This document shows positions 26,928-35,044 of a stretch of DNA of 64,000 bases, in pieces. Origin of the DNA: Bog-473 sp963701955 (GTDB lineage Bacteria; Actinomycetota; Acidimicrobiia; Acidimicrobiales; RAAP-2). Position numbers and translations under genes: made by a program. The stretch spans positions 2,232,001 through 2,296,000 of the forward strand of contig OY969694.1 in assembly GCA_963701955.1 (NCBI GenBank), read 5' to 3'. The stretch's first letter is position 1. Each line of letters begins with the position of its first letter. The notes beneath the pieces were generated by a model, which was given only the letters and a program-made list of their open reading frames with translations, did not search any database and was not told the DNA's origin.

Positions 26928-27997
26928 CGGAGCGTCTCCACCCCGACGACCCGCGCCACCGAGATGCCTTCGGGCAGCGGAGCGGCCGTGGTCAAGATGG
27001 ACTGCCCGTCGGGGAGCTCGGCCACCAGGGCCCGGCTCCGACGAGGGTCCAGCTCGGAGAACACGTCGTCGAGTAGCAACGTCGGCACCAGTTCGGTCGC
27101 CGAGCGCACGAGCTGGTGCACCCCGAGGCGCAGGGCCAGGGCCAGGCACCGCTGCTCACCCTGCGACGCGTGCGTGCGGGCCTCTCGCCCGTCGAGCGCC
27201 AGGAGGAGGTCGTCGCGGTGGGGACCGACGGTGTTGACCCCCCGCCGCAGGTCATCGGCACGCGACGCGGTCAGCGCGTCGAGCAGGTCCCCGCTCCAGC
27301 TGCGCACGTAGCGTTGACGAACCGGCACCTCCCCGGTGGTTCCCGCCAGGCGTCCATAGGCCGGGCCGACCAGGTCGGCGAGATCCGCCGCCAGGCGTTC
27401 GCGGGCGGCCACCAGGATCTTTCCTGCGTCACCCAACCGCTGGTCCCACACGTCGAGCGTCGCCAGCACGTCGGAATTGGGCCGCCCGCCGGCTTGGCGA
27501 AGAAGCGCGGCGCGCTGACGAAGGATCCGATCGGTCTCCTCTGCGGCACGGGCGCCCTCGGCGTCGAGCATGGACAGGGCGTCGTCGAGCAGGTCGCGTC
27601 GCCACCCCGGTCCTCCCGAGACCAGGGCCAGGTCCTCGGGTGAGAACACCGTGCAGGGGGCGGCCAACGCCAGCTCCTGGCGCCCCCGGGCCGGCTTGCG
27701 GTTCACCTGGGCCCGGCTCCGCCCGCCCGGCACGATCTCGGCTTCGACCAGCACGGGTCTGCCGGCGCGCTCGAGTTGGGCGCGCACAACGGCTGCCCTC
27801 TCCCCCGTCCGGACCAGCGCGTCAGGCGGAGCCCCCCGGAAGGAACGGCGGGTGCCCAGATACGACAGTGCCTCGAGCACGCTGGTCTTGCCCGTCCCGT
27901 TGGCTCCGGTGATGACGGTGGTCCCTTCAGGTTCGGGAGTGAAGGTGGCCCGGGCGAAGGTTCGGAACCCCGACAGCTCGAGGTGGCGCACGCTCAC
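26924..27997 (-). CDS. recF: DNA replication and repair protein RecF
   Basis: A 357-residue SMC-like ATPase: Walker A GANGTGKTSVLEAL near residue 32, signature GEQRCLALALRLG and Walker B LLLDDVFSELDPRR. It helps load RecA at gaps. GTG at 27997 starts directly before VRHLELSGFRTFA, the family N-terminus; the longer frame to 28072 would overlap dnaN. It follows dnaN by 31 bases. Confidence 0.94.
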   Translation of the reverse strand: MSVRHLELSGFRTFARATFTPEPEGTTVITGANGTGKTSVLEALSYLGTRRSFRGAPPDALVRTGERAAVVRAQLERAGRPVLVEAEIVPGGRSRAQVNRKPARGRQELALAAPCTVFSPEDLALVSGGPGWRRDLLDDALSMLDAEGARAAEETDRILRQRAALLRQAGGRPNSDVLATLDVWDQRLGDAGKILVAARERLAADLADLVGPAYGRLAGTTGEVPVRQRYVRSWSGDLLDALTASRADDLRRGVNTVGPHRDDLLLALDGREARTHASQGEQRCLALALRLGVHQLVRSATELVPTLLLDDVFSELDPRRSRALVAELPDGQSILTTAAPLPEGISVARVVGVETLR

Positions 27998-28028
27998 TGT
28001 GACCAGGGCTTCCTCAGGAGATCCGCAT

Positions 28029-29144
28029 TCAGGAGACTCGGACCGGCATGAGGAGGTAGCGGAACTGGTCATCCTCGGCTCCGCGCACCGTCGCCGCGCG
28101 CGTCGCGTCGGCTGTCTCGACGATCACCTCGTCCCCGACCACGGCCTCGACCCCGTCGATCAGGTAGGACGGGTTGAAGGCGATGACCAGGTCCTCGCCG
28201 CTGAAGTCCCCGTCGACCGCCTCGGTGGCGTCACCGACGTCCTGGCTCTGGACACTCAGGTCGACACCACCGGAGCGCATGGAGAGCCGGACCGGGGTCG
28301 TGTTGTCCCGGACCAGGAGCTGCACTCGGCGGAGCGCGGCCAGGAACGTCTCCTTGCCGAGGTGAAGGCGGTTCGGGTACCCGTCAGGAATCAACTGTTT
28401 GTAATCCGGGTAGCGGCCTTCGAGAAGGCGTGTGCTGATCTGCACCTTCCCCTGCCAGAAGGTGATCTCGTTGGCTCCGGCCGCCACAGCCACCTCGTCA
28501 CCGGGTCCGTCGCCACCGGAACCCGACGGCAGACGCTGCAGCTCCGAGAGAGCCCGGGCCGGGACCAGGATGTCCTCGGTACCGGGCAGGATGTCTGCGC
28601 CGGGCAGGTCCCGCATGGCCATGCGGTACGAGTCGGTTGCCACCATGCGCAGCGTGTCGTCCACACGCGCCATGAGCACCCCGGTGAGGAGGGGGCGCCC
28701 GTCGTCGTGTGACGCCGCGCGAACCACCTGGCGGACGGCTTCGGAGACCACTGGTCCGGGCAGGCGGGTCGACGCCTCACCGGTCCTGCCCACCGGTGGG
28801 AACTCCACGACCGGGTAGGTCTGCAGCGTGAAGGTCGAGCGCGCCGAGGTGATCGTGATGTGATCCCCCCCGTCGGCGAAGGTGACGGCGCCGGGTTCGA
28901 GTCGCCGGACGATGTCGGTCGACAGGCGGGCAGGAACGACACAGCTCCCGTCGTCGATCCCGATCACCTCGTCGGTCACCTGAATCGTCAGGTCCAGGTC
29001 GGTCCCCACGACACGCAGGGAGTTCCCGGTGCACGTGAGGAGGAGTCCGAGAAGCACCGGCGAAGAGCCGCCCCGCCCACCCACGGCGCGGCCGGCGGTC
29101 GCCAGCATCTCGACGAGCGCATCGCGTTCGGATCTGAACTTCAC
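28029..29144 (-). CDS. dnaN: DNA polymerase III sliding clamp (beta)
   Basis: A 371-residue beta clamp with the three repeated clamp folds and the end YLLMPVRVS typical of actinobacteria. The GTG at 29144 opens with VKFRSERDALVEML and has AAAGGA nine bases before it; the 80-residue extension in the open frame is origin DNA, not protein. It follows dnaA across a 300-base gap that holds the probable oriC. Confidence 0.95.
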   Translation of the reverse strand: MKFRSERDALVEMLATAGRAVGGRGGSSPVLLGLLLTCTGNSLRVVGTDLDLTIQVTDEVIGIDDGSCVVPARLSTDIVRRLEPGAVTFADGGDHITITSARSTFTLQTYPVVEFPPVGRTGEASTRLPGPVVSEAVRQVVRAASHDDGRPLLTGVLMARVDDTLRMVATDSYRMAMRDLPGADILPGTEDILVPARALSELQRLPSGSGGDGPGDEVAVAAGANEITFWQGKVQISTRLLEGRYPDYKQLIPDGYPNRLHLGKETFLAALRRVQLLVRDNTTPVRLSMRSGGVDLSVQSQDVGDATEAVDGDFSGEDLVIAFNPSYLIDGVEAVVGDEVIVETADATRAATVRGAEDDQFRYLLMPVRVS

Positions 29145-29444
29145 CGATGCCTGTCCTTTCGCAAGACCCCGCTTTTCATCGCGGAGTGGGAGATGTACTT
29201 GTCTTGTAAAGGTAGTAAGGGCTGTGGATTGTGGACGACATGCCACAAGTCCAGCTGGCGAACTCTCTGGGTTCCCCCATGGGGATGTGGATGGAGAGAC
29301 GCCCGGTGGAGCGCCGGGCGTCTGGCCCAACCGGGCTGGGGACGACAGGTCTGGCGGTCCCCAGGGTCCGAGAGCCGTGTCCACAGGCTTTGCATCGCGG
29401 GAGTCACAAGAATCTCAGGGTGCGGGCGGCGGAGAGGGCGCGGG
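29145..29444. other. Probable oriC between dnaA and dnaN
   Basis: The 300-base dnaA-dnaN gap is where actinobacterial origins lie. On the + strand, reverse-facing DnaA-box-like sites are TGTGGATTG (29223-29231) and TGTGGACGA (29230-29238), which overlap, and TGTGGATGG (29286-29294). A forward site GTGTCCACA lies at 29377-29385. All differ from TTATCCACA or TTGTCCACA by one or two bases. An A/T-richer patch (29196-29218, TTGTCTTGTAAAGGTAGTAA) lies next to the first pair. An inverted repeat GACGCCCGG/CCGGGCGTC (29299-29322) sits in the middle. Confidence 0.65.
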
Positions 29445-30890
29445 TCAGGCCGAACCGGCACGGATCTTCTGGATCAGCTCAGTGACCTGCTCGTAGATCT
29501 GACGGCGTTCCTGCATCTGGCCGGCGATCTTGTCGACAGCGTGGATCACCGTGGTGTGGTCACGCTTCCCGAAGACCCGGCCGATGGCGGGGTAGCTGTA
29601 ATCGGTCAGCTCGCGCGTGAGGTACATGGCGACTTGGCGGGCCGTGACCAGGGGCCTGGTCCGGCTGGGCCCGATCAGGGCGTCGACGGGGAAGCCGTAG
29701 CTGGCCGAGACCGTCTCGAGGATCATCTGGGGCGAGATCCGACGCGGCTCTCCGGCCAGGACGATGTCGGAGAGCACCTGCTCGGCCTGGACCAGGGAGA
29801 TCGGCTCGTTGTTCAGTTTGGCGAAGGCGCAGATTCGGATGAGCGCCCCCTCGAGCTCCCTGATGTTGTCCTTGACGTGTGAGGCGATGAACTCGAGCAC
29901 GTCGTCGGGGACGTTCTGGCCCTCACTGAGGCACTTGGAGCGCAAGATGGCCAGTCGCGTCTCGAGGTCGGGAGGGTCGATCTCGGTGATCAGACCCGAG
30001 AGGAAGCGGCTGCGCAGGCGGTCCTCGAGTGTCTCGATGGACTTGGGTGGGCGGTCCGAGGTGAGGACGATCTGCTTGGACGCCCCCTTGAGGTCGTTGT
30101 ACGTGTGGAAGAACTCCTCTTGGAGACCCTCCTTGCGCTCCATGAATTGAACGTCGTCGATGAGGAGCACGTCGCAATCACGGTAGCGACGCTTGAAGGC
30201 CAGTGTGGTGGAGGTCCGCAGGGAGTCGACGAAGTCGTTCATGAAGGTCTCGGTCGTCACGTAGAGCACCTTGCGGCGTGGGTAGTTCTCGGTCACGTAG
30301 TTCCCGATGGCGTGGAGCAGGTGGGTCTTGCCCAGACCCGAGTCGCCGTAGATGAACAGGGGGTTGTACGAGCGGCCCGGAGTCTCGGCCACAGCCTGGG
30401 CGGCGGCGTGCGCCAACCGGTTCGACGAGGCGGCCACGAAGGTCTCGAAGGTGAATTTGGAGTCGAGCTGGACGGCCGGCGACTCGCGTCCTCCCTGGCC
30501 AGCGCCCGAAGGGGCTTTCGAGAGGGGGCTCCGTGCCCGAGGTGTGTCCTCGGGGAAGTCGGGTAGGTCCGGCTGATCGGGTGCGGCGGGCGGAGCGGGC
30601 TCGTGCACCTGGAGGCGTCCCCGGACGGGAGCACCCAGCTCGTTGGCCAGGGTGTCCTCGATCATGGGGAGGTAGCGCGACTCCACCCGCTCGCGGATCA
30701 ACGCATTGGGGACCGAGAGGATGAACACGCCGTCGGCGTATTCGACCGGCTCGATCCCCGACAGCCAAAGCTGCCAGGTGCTCTCCGAGACCTGGTCGCG
30801 CAGGGACCCGGTGCACTTCGTCCACAGATCTCCAGCCTGGGTCACCGCTTCAGCCCGAACGCCCTTCTCTCGCCTCGTCCCCGGACACAT
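29445..30890 (-). CDS. dnaA: Chromosomal replication initiator DnaA
   Basis: A 481-residue DnaA. Domain I is at about 15-95, a short Pro/Ser linker follows, then the AAA+ domain with Walker A GDSGLGKTHLL, Walker B VLLIDDVQF and sensor text, and domain IV with the DNA-binding signature GKRDHTTVIHAVDKI. ATG at 30890 follows TGGGGACG; an alternative GTG at 30845 would drop 15 residues. It is divergent from rpmH. Together with dnaN it frames the origin. Confidence 0.95.
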   Translation of the reverse strand: MCPGTRREKGVRAEAVTQAGDLWTKCTGSLRDQVSESTWQLWLSGIEPVEYADGVFILSVPNALIRERVESRYLPMIEDTLANELGAPVRGRLQVHEPAPPAAPDQPDLPDFPEDTPRARSPLSKAPSGAGQGGRESPAVQLDSKFTFETFVAASSNRLAHAAAQAVAETPGRSYNPLFIYGDSGLGKTHLLHAIGNYVTENYPRRKVLYVTTETFMNDFVDSLRTSTTLAFKRRYRDCDVLLIDDVQFMERKEGLQEEFFHTYNDLKGASKQIVLTSDRPPKSIETLEDRLRSRFLSGLITEIDPPDLETRLAILRSKCLSEGQNVPDDVLEFIASHVKDNIRELEGALIRICAFAKLNNEPISLVQAEQVLSDIVLAGEPRRISPQMILETVSASYGFPVDALIGPSRTRPLVTARQVAMYLTRELTDYSYPAIGRVFGKRDHTTVIHAVDKIAGQMQERRQIYEQVTELIQKIRAGSA

Positions 30891-31028
30891 CGTCCCCAGC
30901 TCGTTCGCATGGAGTGGGCCTCACGACGGGTAATCGGTTGAACGTACACCGTGAGGCCGGGTGCGACTAGAGGGGTCCGGCAAATCGCGCCTAACATGGG
31001 AGGACTCGCCGCCACCGGCCAGAACCTG

Positions 31029-31082
31029 CCGAAGGCCGAGGCACGACCGAAGGCTGAGGTTTGTCCGAAGGCCCAGGCCCGA
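31029..31082. repeat. Three tandem 18-base repeats upstream of rpmH
   Basis: Units at 31029-31046, 31047-31064 and 31065-31082 all begin CCGAAGGC and keep the pattern CCGAAGGCnnAGGnnnGn. They lie in the dnaA-rpmH gap, 59 bases before the rpmH start. They may be binding sites or part of a leader; the reading frame across them (PKAEAR-type repeats) looks like a by-product. Confidence 0.55.
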
Positions 31083-31140
31083 ACCCTGCGAGGACACCGG
31101 TGCCGGAGGCTCTTCGAGCAGTCGCGAAAGGCTGAACTAC

Positions 31141-31275
31141 GTGAAGCGCACTTACCAACCGAACACAAGGAAACGGGCCCGCACTCACGGGTTCCGTAAG
31201 CGCATGTCCACGCGGGCTGGGCGCGCCATCGTGAGGGCCCGGCGACTCAAGGGCCGCCACCGCCTCACGGTCTGA
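31141..31275 (+). CDS. rpmH: 50S ribosomal protein L34
   Basis: A 44-residue, very basic protein with the invariant start VKRTYQPNTRKRARTHGFRK and the end LKGRHRLTV. The GTG start at 31141 follows GAAAGG. It is the first gene of the rpmH-rnpA-yidD-yidC-jag-rsmG run that faces away from dnaA, the near-universal arrangement at bacterial origins. Confidence 0.97.
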   Translation: MKRTYQPNTRKRARTHGFRKRMSTRAGRAIVRARRLKGRHRLTV

Positions 31276-31285
31276 GAGCCCGCGA

Positions 31286-31645
31286 GTGTCTGGACGGACC
31301 GTCGGGCGCATCCCGGGCCGCACTGCCTTCGCCGAGTTGCGCAGGTCGCGAGCGCGGGGTGCCAGCGGGCCGGTACGCGCCCTCTTCGTGCCCGCTCCCG
31401 AGGGGACTCCCGGTCTGTTTCCCCAGGTGGGATACGCAATCGGGAAGCACTGCGGGGGGGCGGTGACCCGCAACGCCCTGCGCCGGCGGGCCCGTGCCGT
31501 GGTCCGGTCAGAGGCGACAAGGCTCCCGCGCGGGACCTACCTGGTCCGGCTCGATCCCCTCGCAGCCACTCGGACCCGGGAGGAATTTCGGGCCGACGTG
31601 GCCTCGGCGCTGCAGCGTGCCGGCGGTGCCGGAGTGGGCGCATGA
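31286..31645 (+). CDS. rnpA: Ribonuclease P protein component
   Basis: A 119-residue basic protein. The RNA-binding motif RNALRRRARAVVR (RNR motif) is intact, and the central strand is VGYAIGKHCGGAVTRN. It binds the RNase P RNA for tRNA 5' maturation. GTG start 10 bases after rpmH; its stop overlaps the yidD start (ATGA). Confidence 0.92.
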   Translation: MSGRTVGRIPGRTAFAELRRSRARGASGPVRALFVPAPEGTPGLFPQVGYAIGKHCGGAVTRNALRRRARAVVRSEATRLPRGTYLVRLDPLAATRTREEFRADVASALQRAGGAGVGA

Positions 31646-31953
31646 GCAGCGCCCCTGAGCAGAAAACCCAGTTCACAGTGCCAGTGAGGGTGGCCCTGGC
31701 CGGAGTACGGGCCTATCAGGGTGCGGCCTCGGGGCGGGTCTCCCCCTGCCGCTTCTACCCGAGCTGCTCGAATTACGCGCTCGAGGCCTTCACGGTGCAC
31801 GGGTTCTGGCGCGGGCTCTCCCTGAGCGCCCGGCGCCTGGTGCGCTGCCGCCCCTTCGGTCCCCACGGCGTGGACCTTGTCCCCCTCGTGGTGCACTCCC
31901 ATGAGTCCCCGCACCGCCACGGGCACGCGTCGGGACGGGCACGGCCATGCTGA
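31642..31953 (+). CDS. yidD: Membrane protein insertion efficiency factor YidD
   Basis: A 103-residue YidD with the family core SPCRFYPSCSNYALEAFTVHG and two more conserved positions, RLVRCRPFGPHGVD. It assists YidC. Overlaps rnpA by four bases and yidC by seven, so translation of the three is linked. The tail after residue 85 (HESPHRHGHASGRARPC) is His/Arg-rich and varies in the family. Confidence 0.92.
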   Translation: MSSAPEQKTQFTVPVRVALAGVRAYQGAASGRVSPCRFYPSCSNYALEAFTVHGFWRGLSLSARRLVRCRPFGPHGVDLVPLVVHSHESPHRHGHASGRARPC

Positions 31954-33149
31954 GCCACCCGCTCCTGGCCGAGAATTCCCTGTTCAAGCTCATCGGAGAG
32001 ATCTTCCACCCCCTGTTCGAGCTGTTCGGCCTGATTCTCGCCGGTCTCTATGCCGTCTGGCCGAACTACGGGTTCGCCATCGCCGGCCTGACCGTCATCA
32101 TCATGCTGGCCCTCACCCCGGTGACGGTGAAGAGCACCAAGTCGATGCTGGCCATGCAGCGACTGCAACCCGAGATGAAGAAGCTCCAGGCCAAGTACAA
32201 GGGCCCGGAGAACCGGGAGATGCTCAACCAGGAGATGATGCGGCTCTACAAGGAGAACGGGACGAGCCCGTTCGGGGCCTGCCTGCCCAGCCTTCTGCAG
32301 ATGCCCTTCCTGATCGTGCTCTACACGCTGATCCGGGGCCTCTCGACGACGAAGACAGTCAATGGACATGTCGTCGGAGCACCAAAGTACATCCCGACCA
32401 ATTCGCATATGTACCATGATTTGGTCGCCAGTCAGGGCCAAATGCACTGGTGGTTCGGGATGGATCTTTCCTCGTATCCATTCTCAAATCACACGACGGA
32501 TCCGTTCACCCATGCGGTGATCACAAGTACGAGTCAGGCGATCCTCGTCATCCCCTACCTCGTGCTCATTGCTGCCGCAATGTTCCTTCAATACTACCAA
32601 ATGCGACAGATGAACAGTCGTAATCCACAGGCTGCTGCTGCGAACCCCCAGATGCAGGCGATGCAGAAGTTCTTCCCAATTATTTTCGGCTTCATTTACC
32701 TTAAAGTGCCCGCTGGAGCAACCATTTACATGGTGGTGTCGTCCGCCATGCGGATCGGGACCCAGGAGATCATGTTCAAGACGGGGATGGTCACGCCGGT
32801 CGCCGTGGAGCGCGAGATCGGATCGGCCAAGCAGGACAAGGCCAAACCCGGTGCGACACAGGCGAAGAGTGCGACGAAGGGCGGCTCGGACACGGGAAGC
32901 AAGGGGAACACGCCCCCGCCCAAGCCGGCCCAGGGGAAGTCAACGGCTACCGACGGCACGTCGACGGCCAAGAGGACGCAGCCACCGGCAAAGGGTGGAT
33001 CGTCGTCGAACGGTCGTTCCGGGACCAACGGCCGCCGGAGCGGATCGCGCCGGCAGCCCTCGAACGGAGAGACGTCAGCGGACGATGCAACTCCGGCTCC
33101 GAAGCAGCATCCGCGCTCGCGTTCGAAGCGGGCGAGAAAGGCTCGATAG
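31947..33149 (+). CDS. yidC: Membrane protein insertase YidC
   Basis: A 400-residue Oxa1/YidC protein of the Gram-positive type without the large P1 domain. Five hydrophobic segments are visible, with the conserved cytoplasmic loop between the first two (MLAMQRLQPEMKKLQAKYKG). The C-terminal 110 residues are basic, Lys/Ser/Pro-rich and cytoplasmic, probably ribosome-contacting. The stretch from about 32360 to 32740 is visibly A/T-richer than its surroundings, while the protein stays intact. The gene overlaps yidD and is followed three bases later by jag. Confidence 0.93.
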   Translation: MLSHPLLAENSLFKLIGEIFHPLFELFGLILAGLYAVWPNYGFAIAGLTVIIMLALTPVTVKSTKSMLAMQRLQPEMKKLQAKYKGPENREMLNQEMMRLYKENGTSPFGACLPSLLQMPFLIVLYTLIRGLSTTKTVNGHVVGAPKYIPTNSHMYHDLVASQGQMHWWFGMDLSSYPFSNHTTDPFTHAVITSTSQAILVIPYLVLIAAAMFLQYYQMRQMNSRNPQAAAANPQMQAMQKFFPIIFGFIYLKVPAGATIYMVVSSAMRIGTQEIMFKTGMVTPVAVEREIGSAKQDKAKPGATQAKSATKGGSDTGSKGNTPPPKPAQGKSTATDGTSTAKRTQPPAKGGSSSNGRSGTNGRRSGSRRQPSNGETSADDATPAPKQHPRSRSKRARKAR

Positions 33150-33152
33150 CAC

Positions 33153-34208
33153 GTGGAGTGGGTGGAGGTGGCGGGCAAGACCGTCGAGGAAGCGACCGAG
33201 CGGGCTCTGGACCAGCTGGGTGTGGCATCCGACGACGCCGAGGTGATCGTGGTGAGCGAGCCCAAGACAGGGCTCTTCGGTCGGGTGCGGGTCGAGGCCC
33301 GTGTCCGAGCCCGCGTCCAGCCGGTGGGCGTCCGCCCACGGCGAGAGCGTCCACGCCGGAACAGCCGGTCGGGTTCGGGATCGCGCCAGGGGTCCGACCG
33401 GAGGTCCGACCGTAGCGGAGCGCCCCGAGGGGCCGAGAAGGACCTGACCAAGCTGGACGGAGCCGGGTCGGCCAACGGCTCAGGCGCGAGCGAGGGATCG
33501 AACGGGTCCGGTGGATCCGGTGGGGCTCGGACCGGCACGAGCCGGTCGGCCCGGCGGCGCCGCAGCCAGAGCCGCTCGACGCAGAACTCGACGCAGAACT
33601 CGACGCAGAACTCGGCTCAGAATGCCGGGAATGGAACAGGGTCGCAATCAACCCGGCGAAACGACGCTCCGGGCTCGCGTTCCTCGACGGACGCTCCAGA
33701 GCGGGGCGCGGCACTGAAGGAGACGGTGGACATGGCCGAAGGCATGACTCTCGAAGAGCAGGGCGAGATCGGGCGGGCGTTCCTGGAGGGCCTGCTCAGC
33801 GAGATGGGCATGGCCGGCTCGGTCGAGTGTCGACTGATCGACGAGGACACCGTGGAGGTGGCGGCCACGGGTGAAGACCTGGGTCTCCTGGTGGGGCCCC
33901 GGGGTTCGACCCTGACCGCGCTGCAGGATCTGACGCGGGCCGTGGTGCAGCGCCAGTGCCCCTCACGGACGGACCGGATCCTGGTTGACGTGGCGGGTTA
34001 CAGAGAGCGCCGGTCGGCTGCGCTCAAGCGATTCAGCGTCGGGATTGCCGAGGAGGTCATCGCCTCGGGCCAGGAGAAGGCCCTTGAGCCCATGAGCCCG
34101 GCCGACCGAAAGGCCGTTCACGACGCGGTGAACGAGATCTCGGGCGTCGTCACCCGTTCGGAGGGCGAGGACCCAAACCGCTTCATCGTGATCACGCCGG
34201 CAAACTGA
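33153..34208 (+). CDS. jag: Jag/KhpB-type RNA-binding protein
   Basis: A 351-residue protein with an N-terminal Jag_N domain (VEVAGKTVEEATERALDQLG, 1-50), a long basic Ser/Gly/Arg linker (about 60-190), a KH domain (EDTVEVAATGEDLGLLVGPR) and a C-terminal R3H domain (ALEPMSPADRKAVHDAV). In other bacteria it pairs with KhpA to bind RNA and influence cell-wall growth. The linker carries four tandem 12-base repeats coding STQN. The start is GTG three bases after yidC. Confidence 0.9.
   Translation: MEWVEVAGKTVEEATERALDQLGVASDDAEVIVVSEPKTGLFGRVRVEARVRARVQPVGVRPRRERPRRNSRSGSGSRQGSDRRSDRSGAPRGAEKDLTKLDGAGSANGSGASEGSNGSGGSGGARTGTSRSARRRRSQSRSTQNSTQNSTQNSAQNAGNGTGSQSTRRNDAPGSRSSTDAPERGAALKETVDMAEGMTLEEQGEIGRAFLEGLLSEMGMAGSVECRLIDEDTVEVAATGEDLGLLVGPRGSTLTALQDLTRAVVQRQCPSRTDRILVDVAGYRERRSAALKRFSVGIAEEVIASGQEKALEPMSPADRKAVHDAVNEISGVVTRSEGEDPNRFIVITPAN
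33576..33623 (+). repeat. Four 12-base repeats inside jag
   Basis: TCGACGCAGAAC occurs three times in a row (33576-33611) and a diverged fourth unit follows (33612-33623). It keeps the frame and codes STQN-type repeats in the disordered linker, so copy number can change without breaking the gene. Confidence 0.8.
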
Positions 34209-34217
34209 CGCGTTCGG

Positions 34218-34883
34218 GTGGAGGGATCCGGAACCAACCCGGAGGTCTCCCCCACCATTCTTGAAGCTGTTCTGGCTGATGCGAGGGCCGCAGGGTTCAT
34301 CGGTCCCGGTGCGCTCGGCCCCCACGTCGAGCACGCCCGGGGGTTCGCGTCCATCGCCCGGAGACTGTCGACCGACGGATCCGGCCGGCAGAGAATCGTC
34401 GACCTCGGCTCAGGTGGTGGACTTCCCGGGCTGGTGATGGCCGTGGAAAGTCCGGCAGTCCATTTGGTGCTGGTCGAGGCGAACAGTCGGCGGGCCCGGT
34501 TCCTCAGTCACTCCGTGGAGCAGCTTGGGGTGGCGGACCGGGTCCAGGTCCTGCAAGGTCGAGCCGAGGTCATCGGACGTGACGCCTCGTTCCGGGCATC
34601 GTTCGACGGAGCAGTGGCACGGTCCTTCGGTTCGCCGGCGGTGGTGGCGGAGTGCGCCGCCCCGCTGCTCAAGGTCGGGGGTTGGCTGGTCGTCTCCGAA
34701 CCGCCGGGCGCTGGAGAGGGGAACTCAGAGCGCTGGCCGGCGGGACCCCTGGCCGAGCTGGGGCTGGAGCCCGTTGAGATCGTCCGCCATGGATACACCT
34801 TCCAGGTCCTACGCCAAACAGAGAGCTGTCCGGAGGCCTTCCCACGACGCGATGGCGTACCGGCGAAACGCCCGCTCTTCTGA
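34218..34883 (+). CDS. rsmG: 16S rRNA (guanine-527-N7) methyltransferase
   Basis: A 221-residue RsmG (GidB). The SAM site is VDLGSGGGLPGLVMAV near residues 58-73, followed by LVLVEANSRRARFL and the acidic strand. It methylates G527 of 16S rRNA; loss gives low-level streptomycin resistance in other bacteria. GTG start nine bases after jag. The gene ends 19 bases before the first parS site. Confidence 0.92.
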   Translation: MEGSGTNPEVSPTILEAVLADARAAGFIGPGALGPHVEHARGFASIARRLSTDGSGRQRIVDLGSGGGLPGLVMAVESPAVHLVLVEANSRRARFLSHSVEQLGVADRVQVLQGRAEVIGRDASFRASFDGAVARSFGSPAVVAECAAPLLKVGGWLVVSEPPGAGEGNSERWPAGPLAELGLEPVEIVRHGYTFQVLRQTESCPEAFPRRDGVPAKRPLF

Positions 34884-34902
34884 GCTCACCCGGGTGTCCA
34901 CA

Positions 34903-34918
34903 TGTTCCACGTGAAACC
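34903..34918. promoter_or_regulatory. parS site 1
   Basis: TGTTCCACGTGAAACC matches the ParB-binding parS consensus TGTTTCACGTGAAACA at 14 of 16 positions, including the CACGTG core and one complete arm. It lies between rsmG and parA. Confidence 0.93.
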
Positions 34919-34949
34919 GATTGGGGCCGCGATTTGCCCGCCGTTCACC

Positions 34950-34965
34950 TGTTCCACGTGAAACA
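34950..34965. promoter_or_regulatory. parS site 2
   Basis: TGTTCCACGTGAAACA matches the parS consensus at 15 of 16 positions. It lies 47 bases from site 1 in the same orientation and 79 bases before parA, so ParB bound here could also affect parAB expression. Confidence 0.95.
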
Positions 34966-35044
34966 ACAAACGGTCAAGTCTTGACCTTGGCGCGTCGGCA
35001 GGCCAGGATATGGCTGTGAGGCGGAGTACCAGGGTGTCTGCTTG

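Noticed and set aside
30951..31199. Plus-strand ORF across the 18-base repeats before rpmH
   Set aside because: It overlaps the rpmH start in another frame, has no ribosome site, and its PKAEAR repeats come from the DNA repeat.
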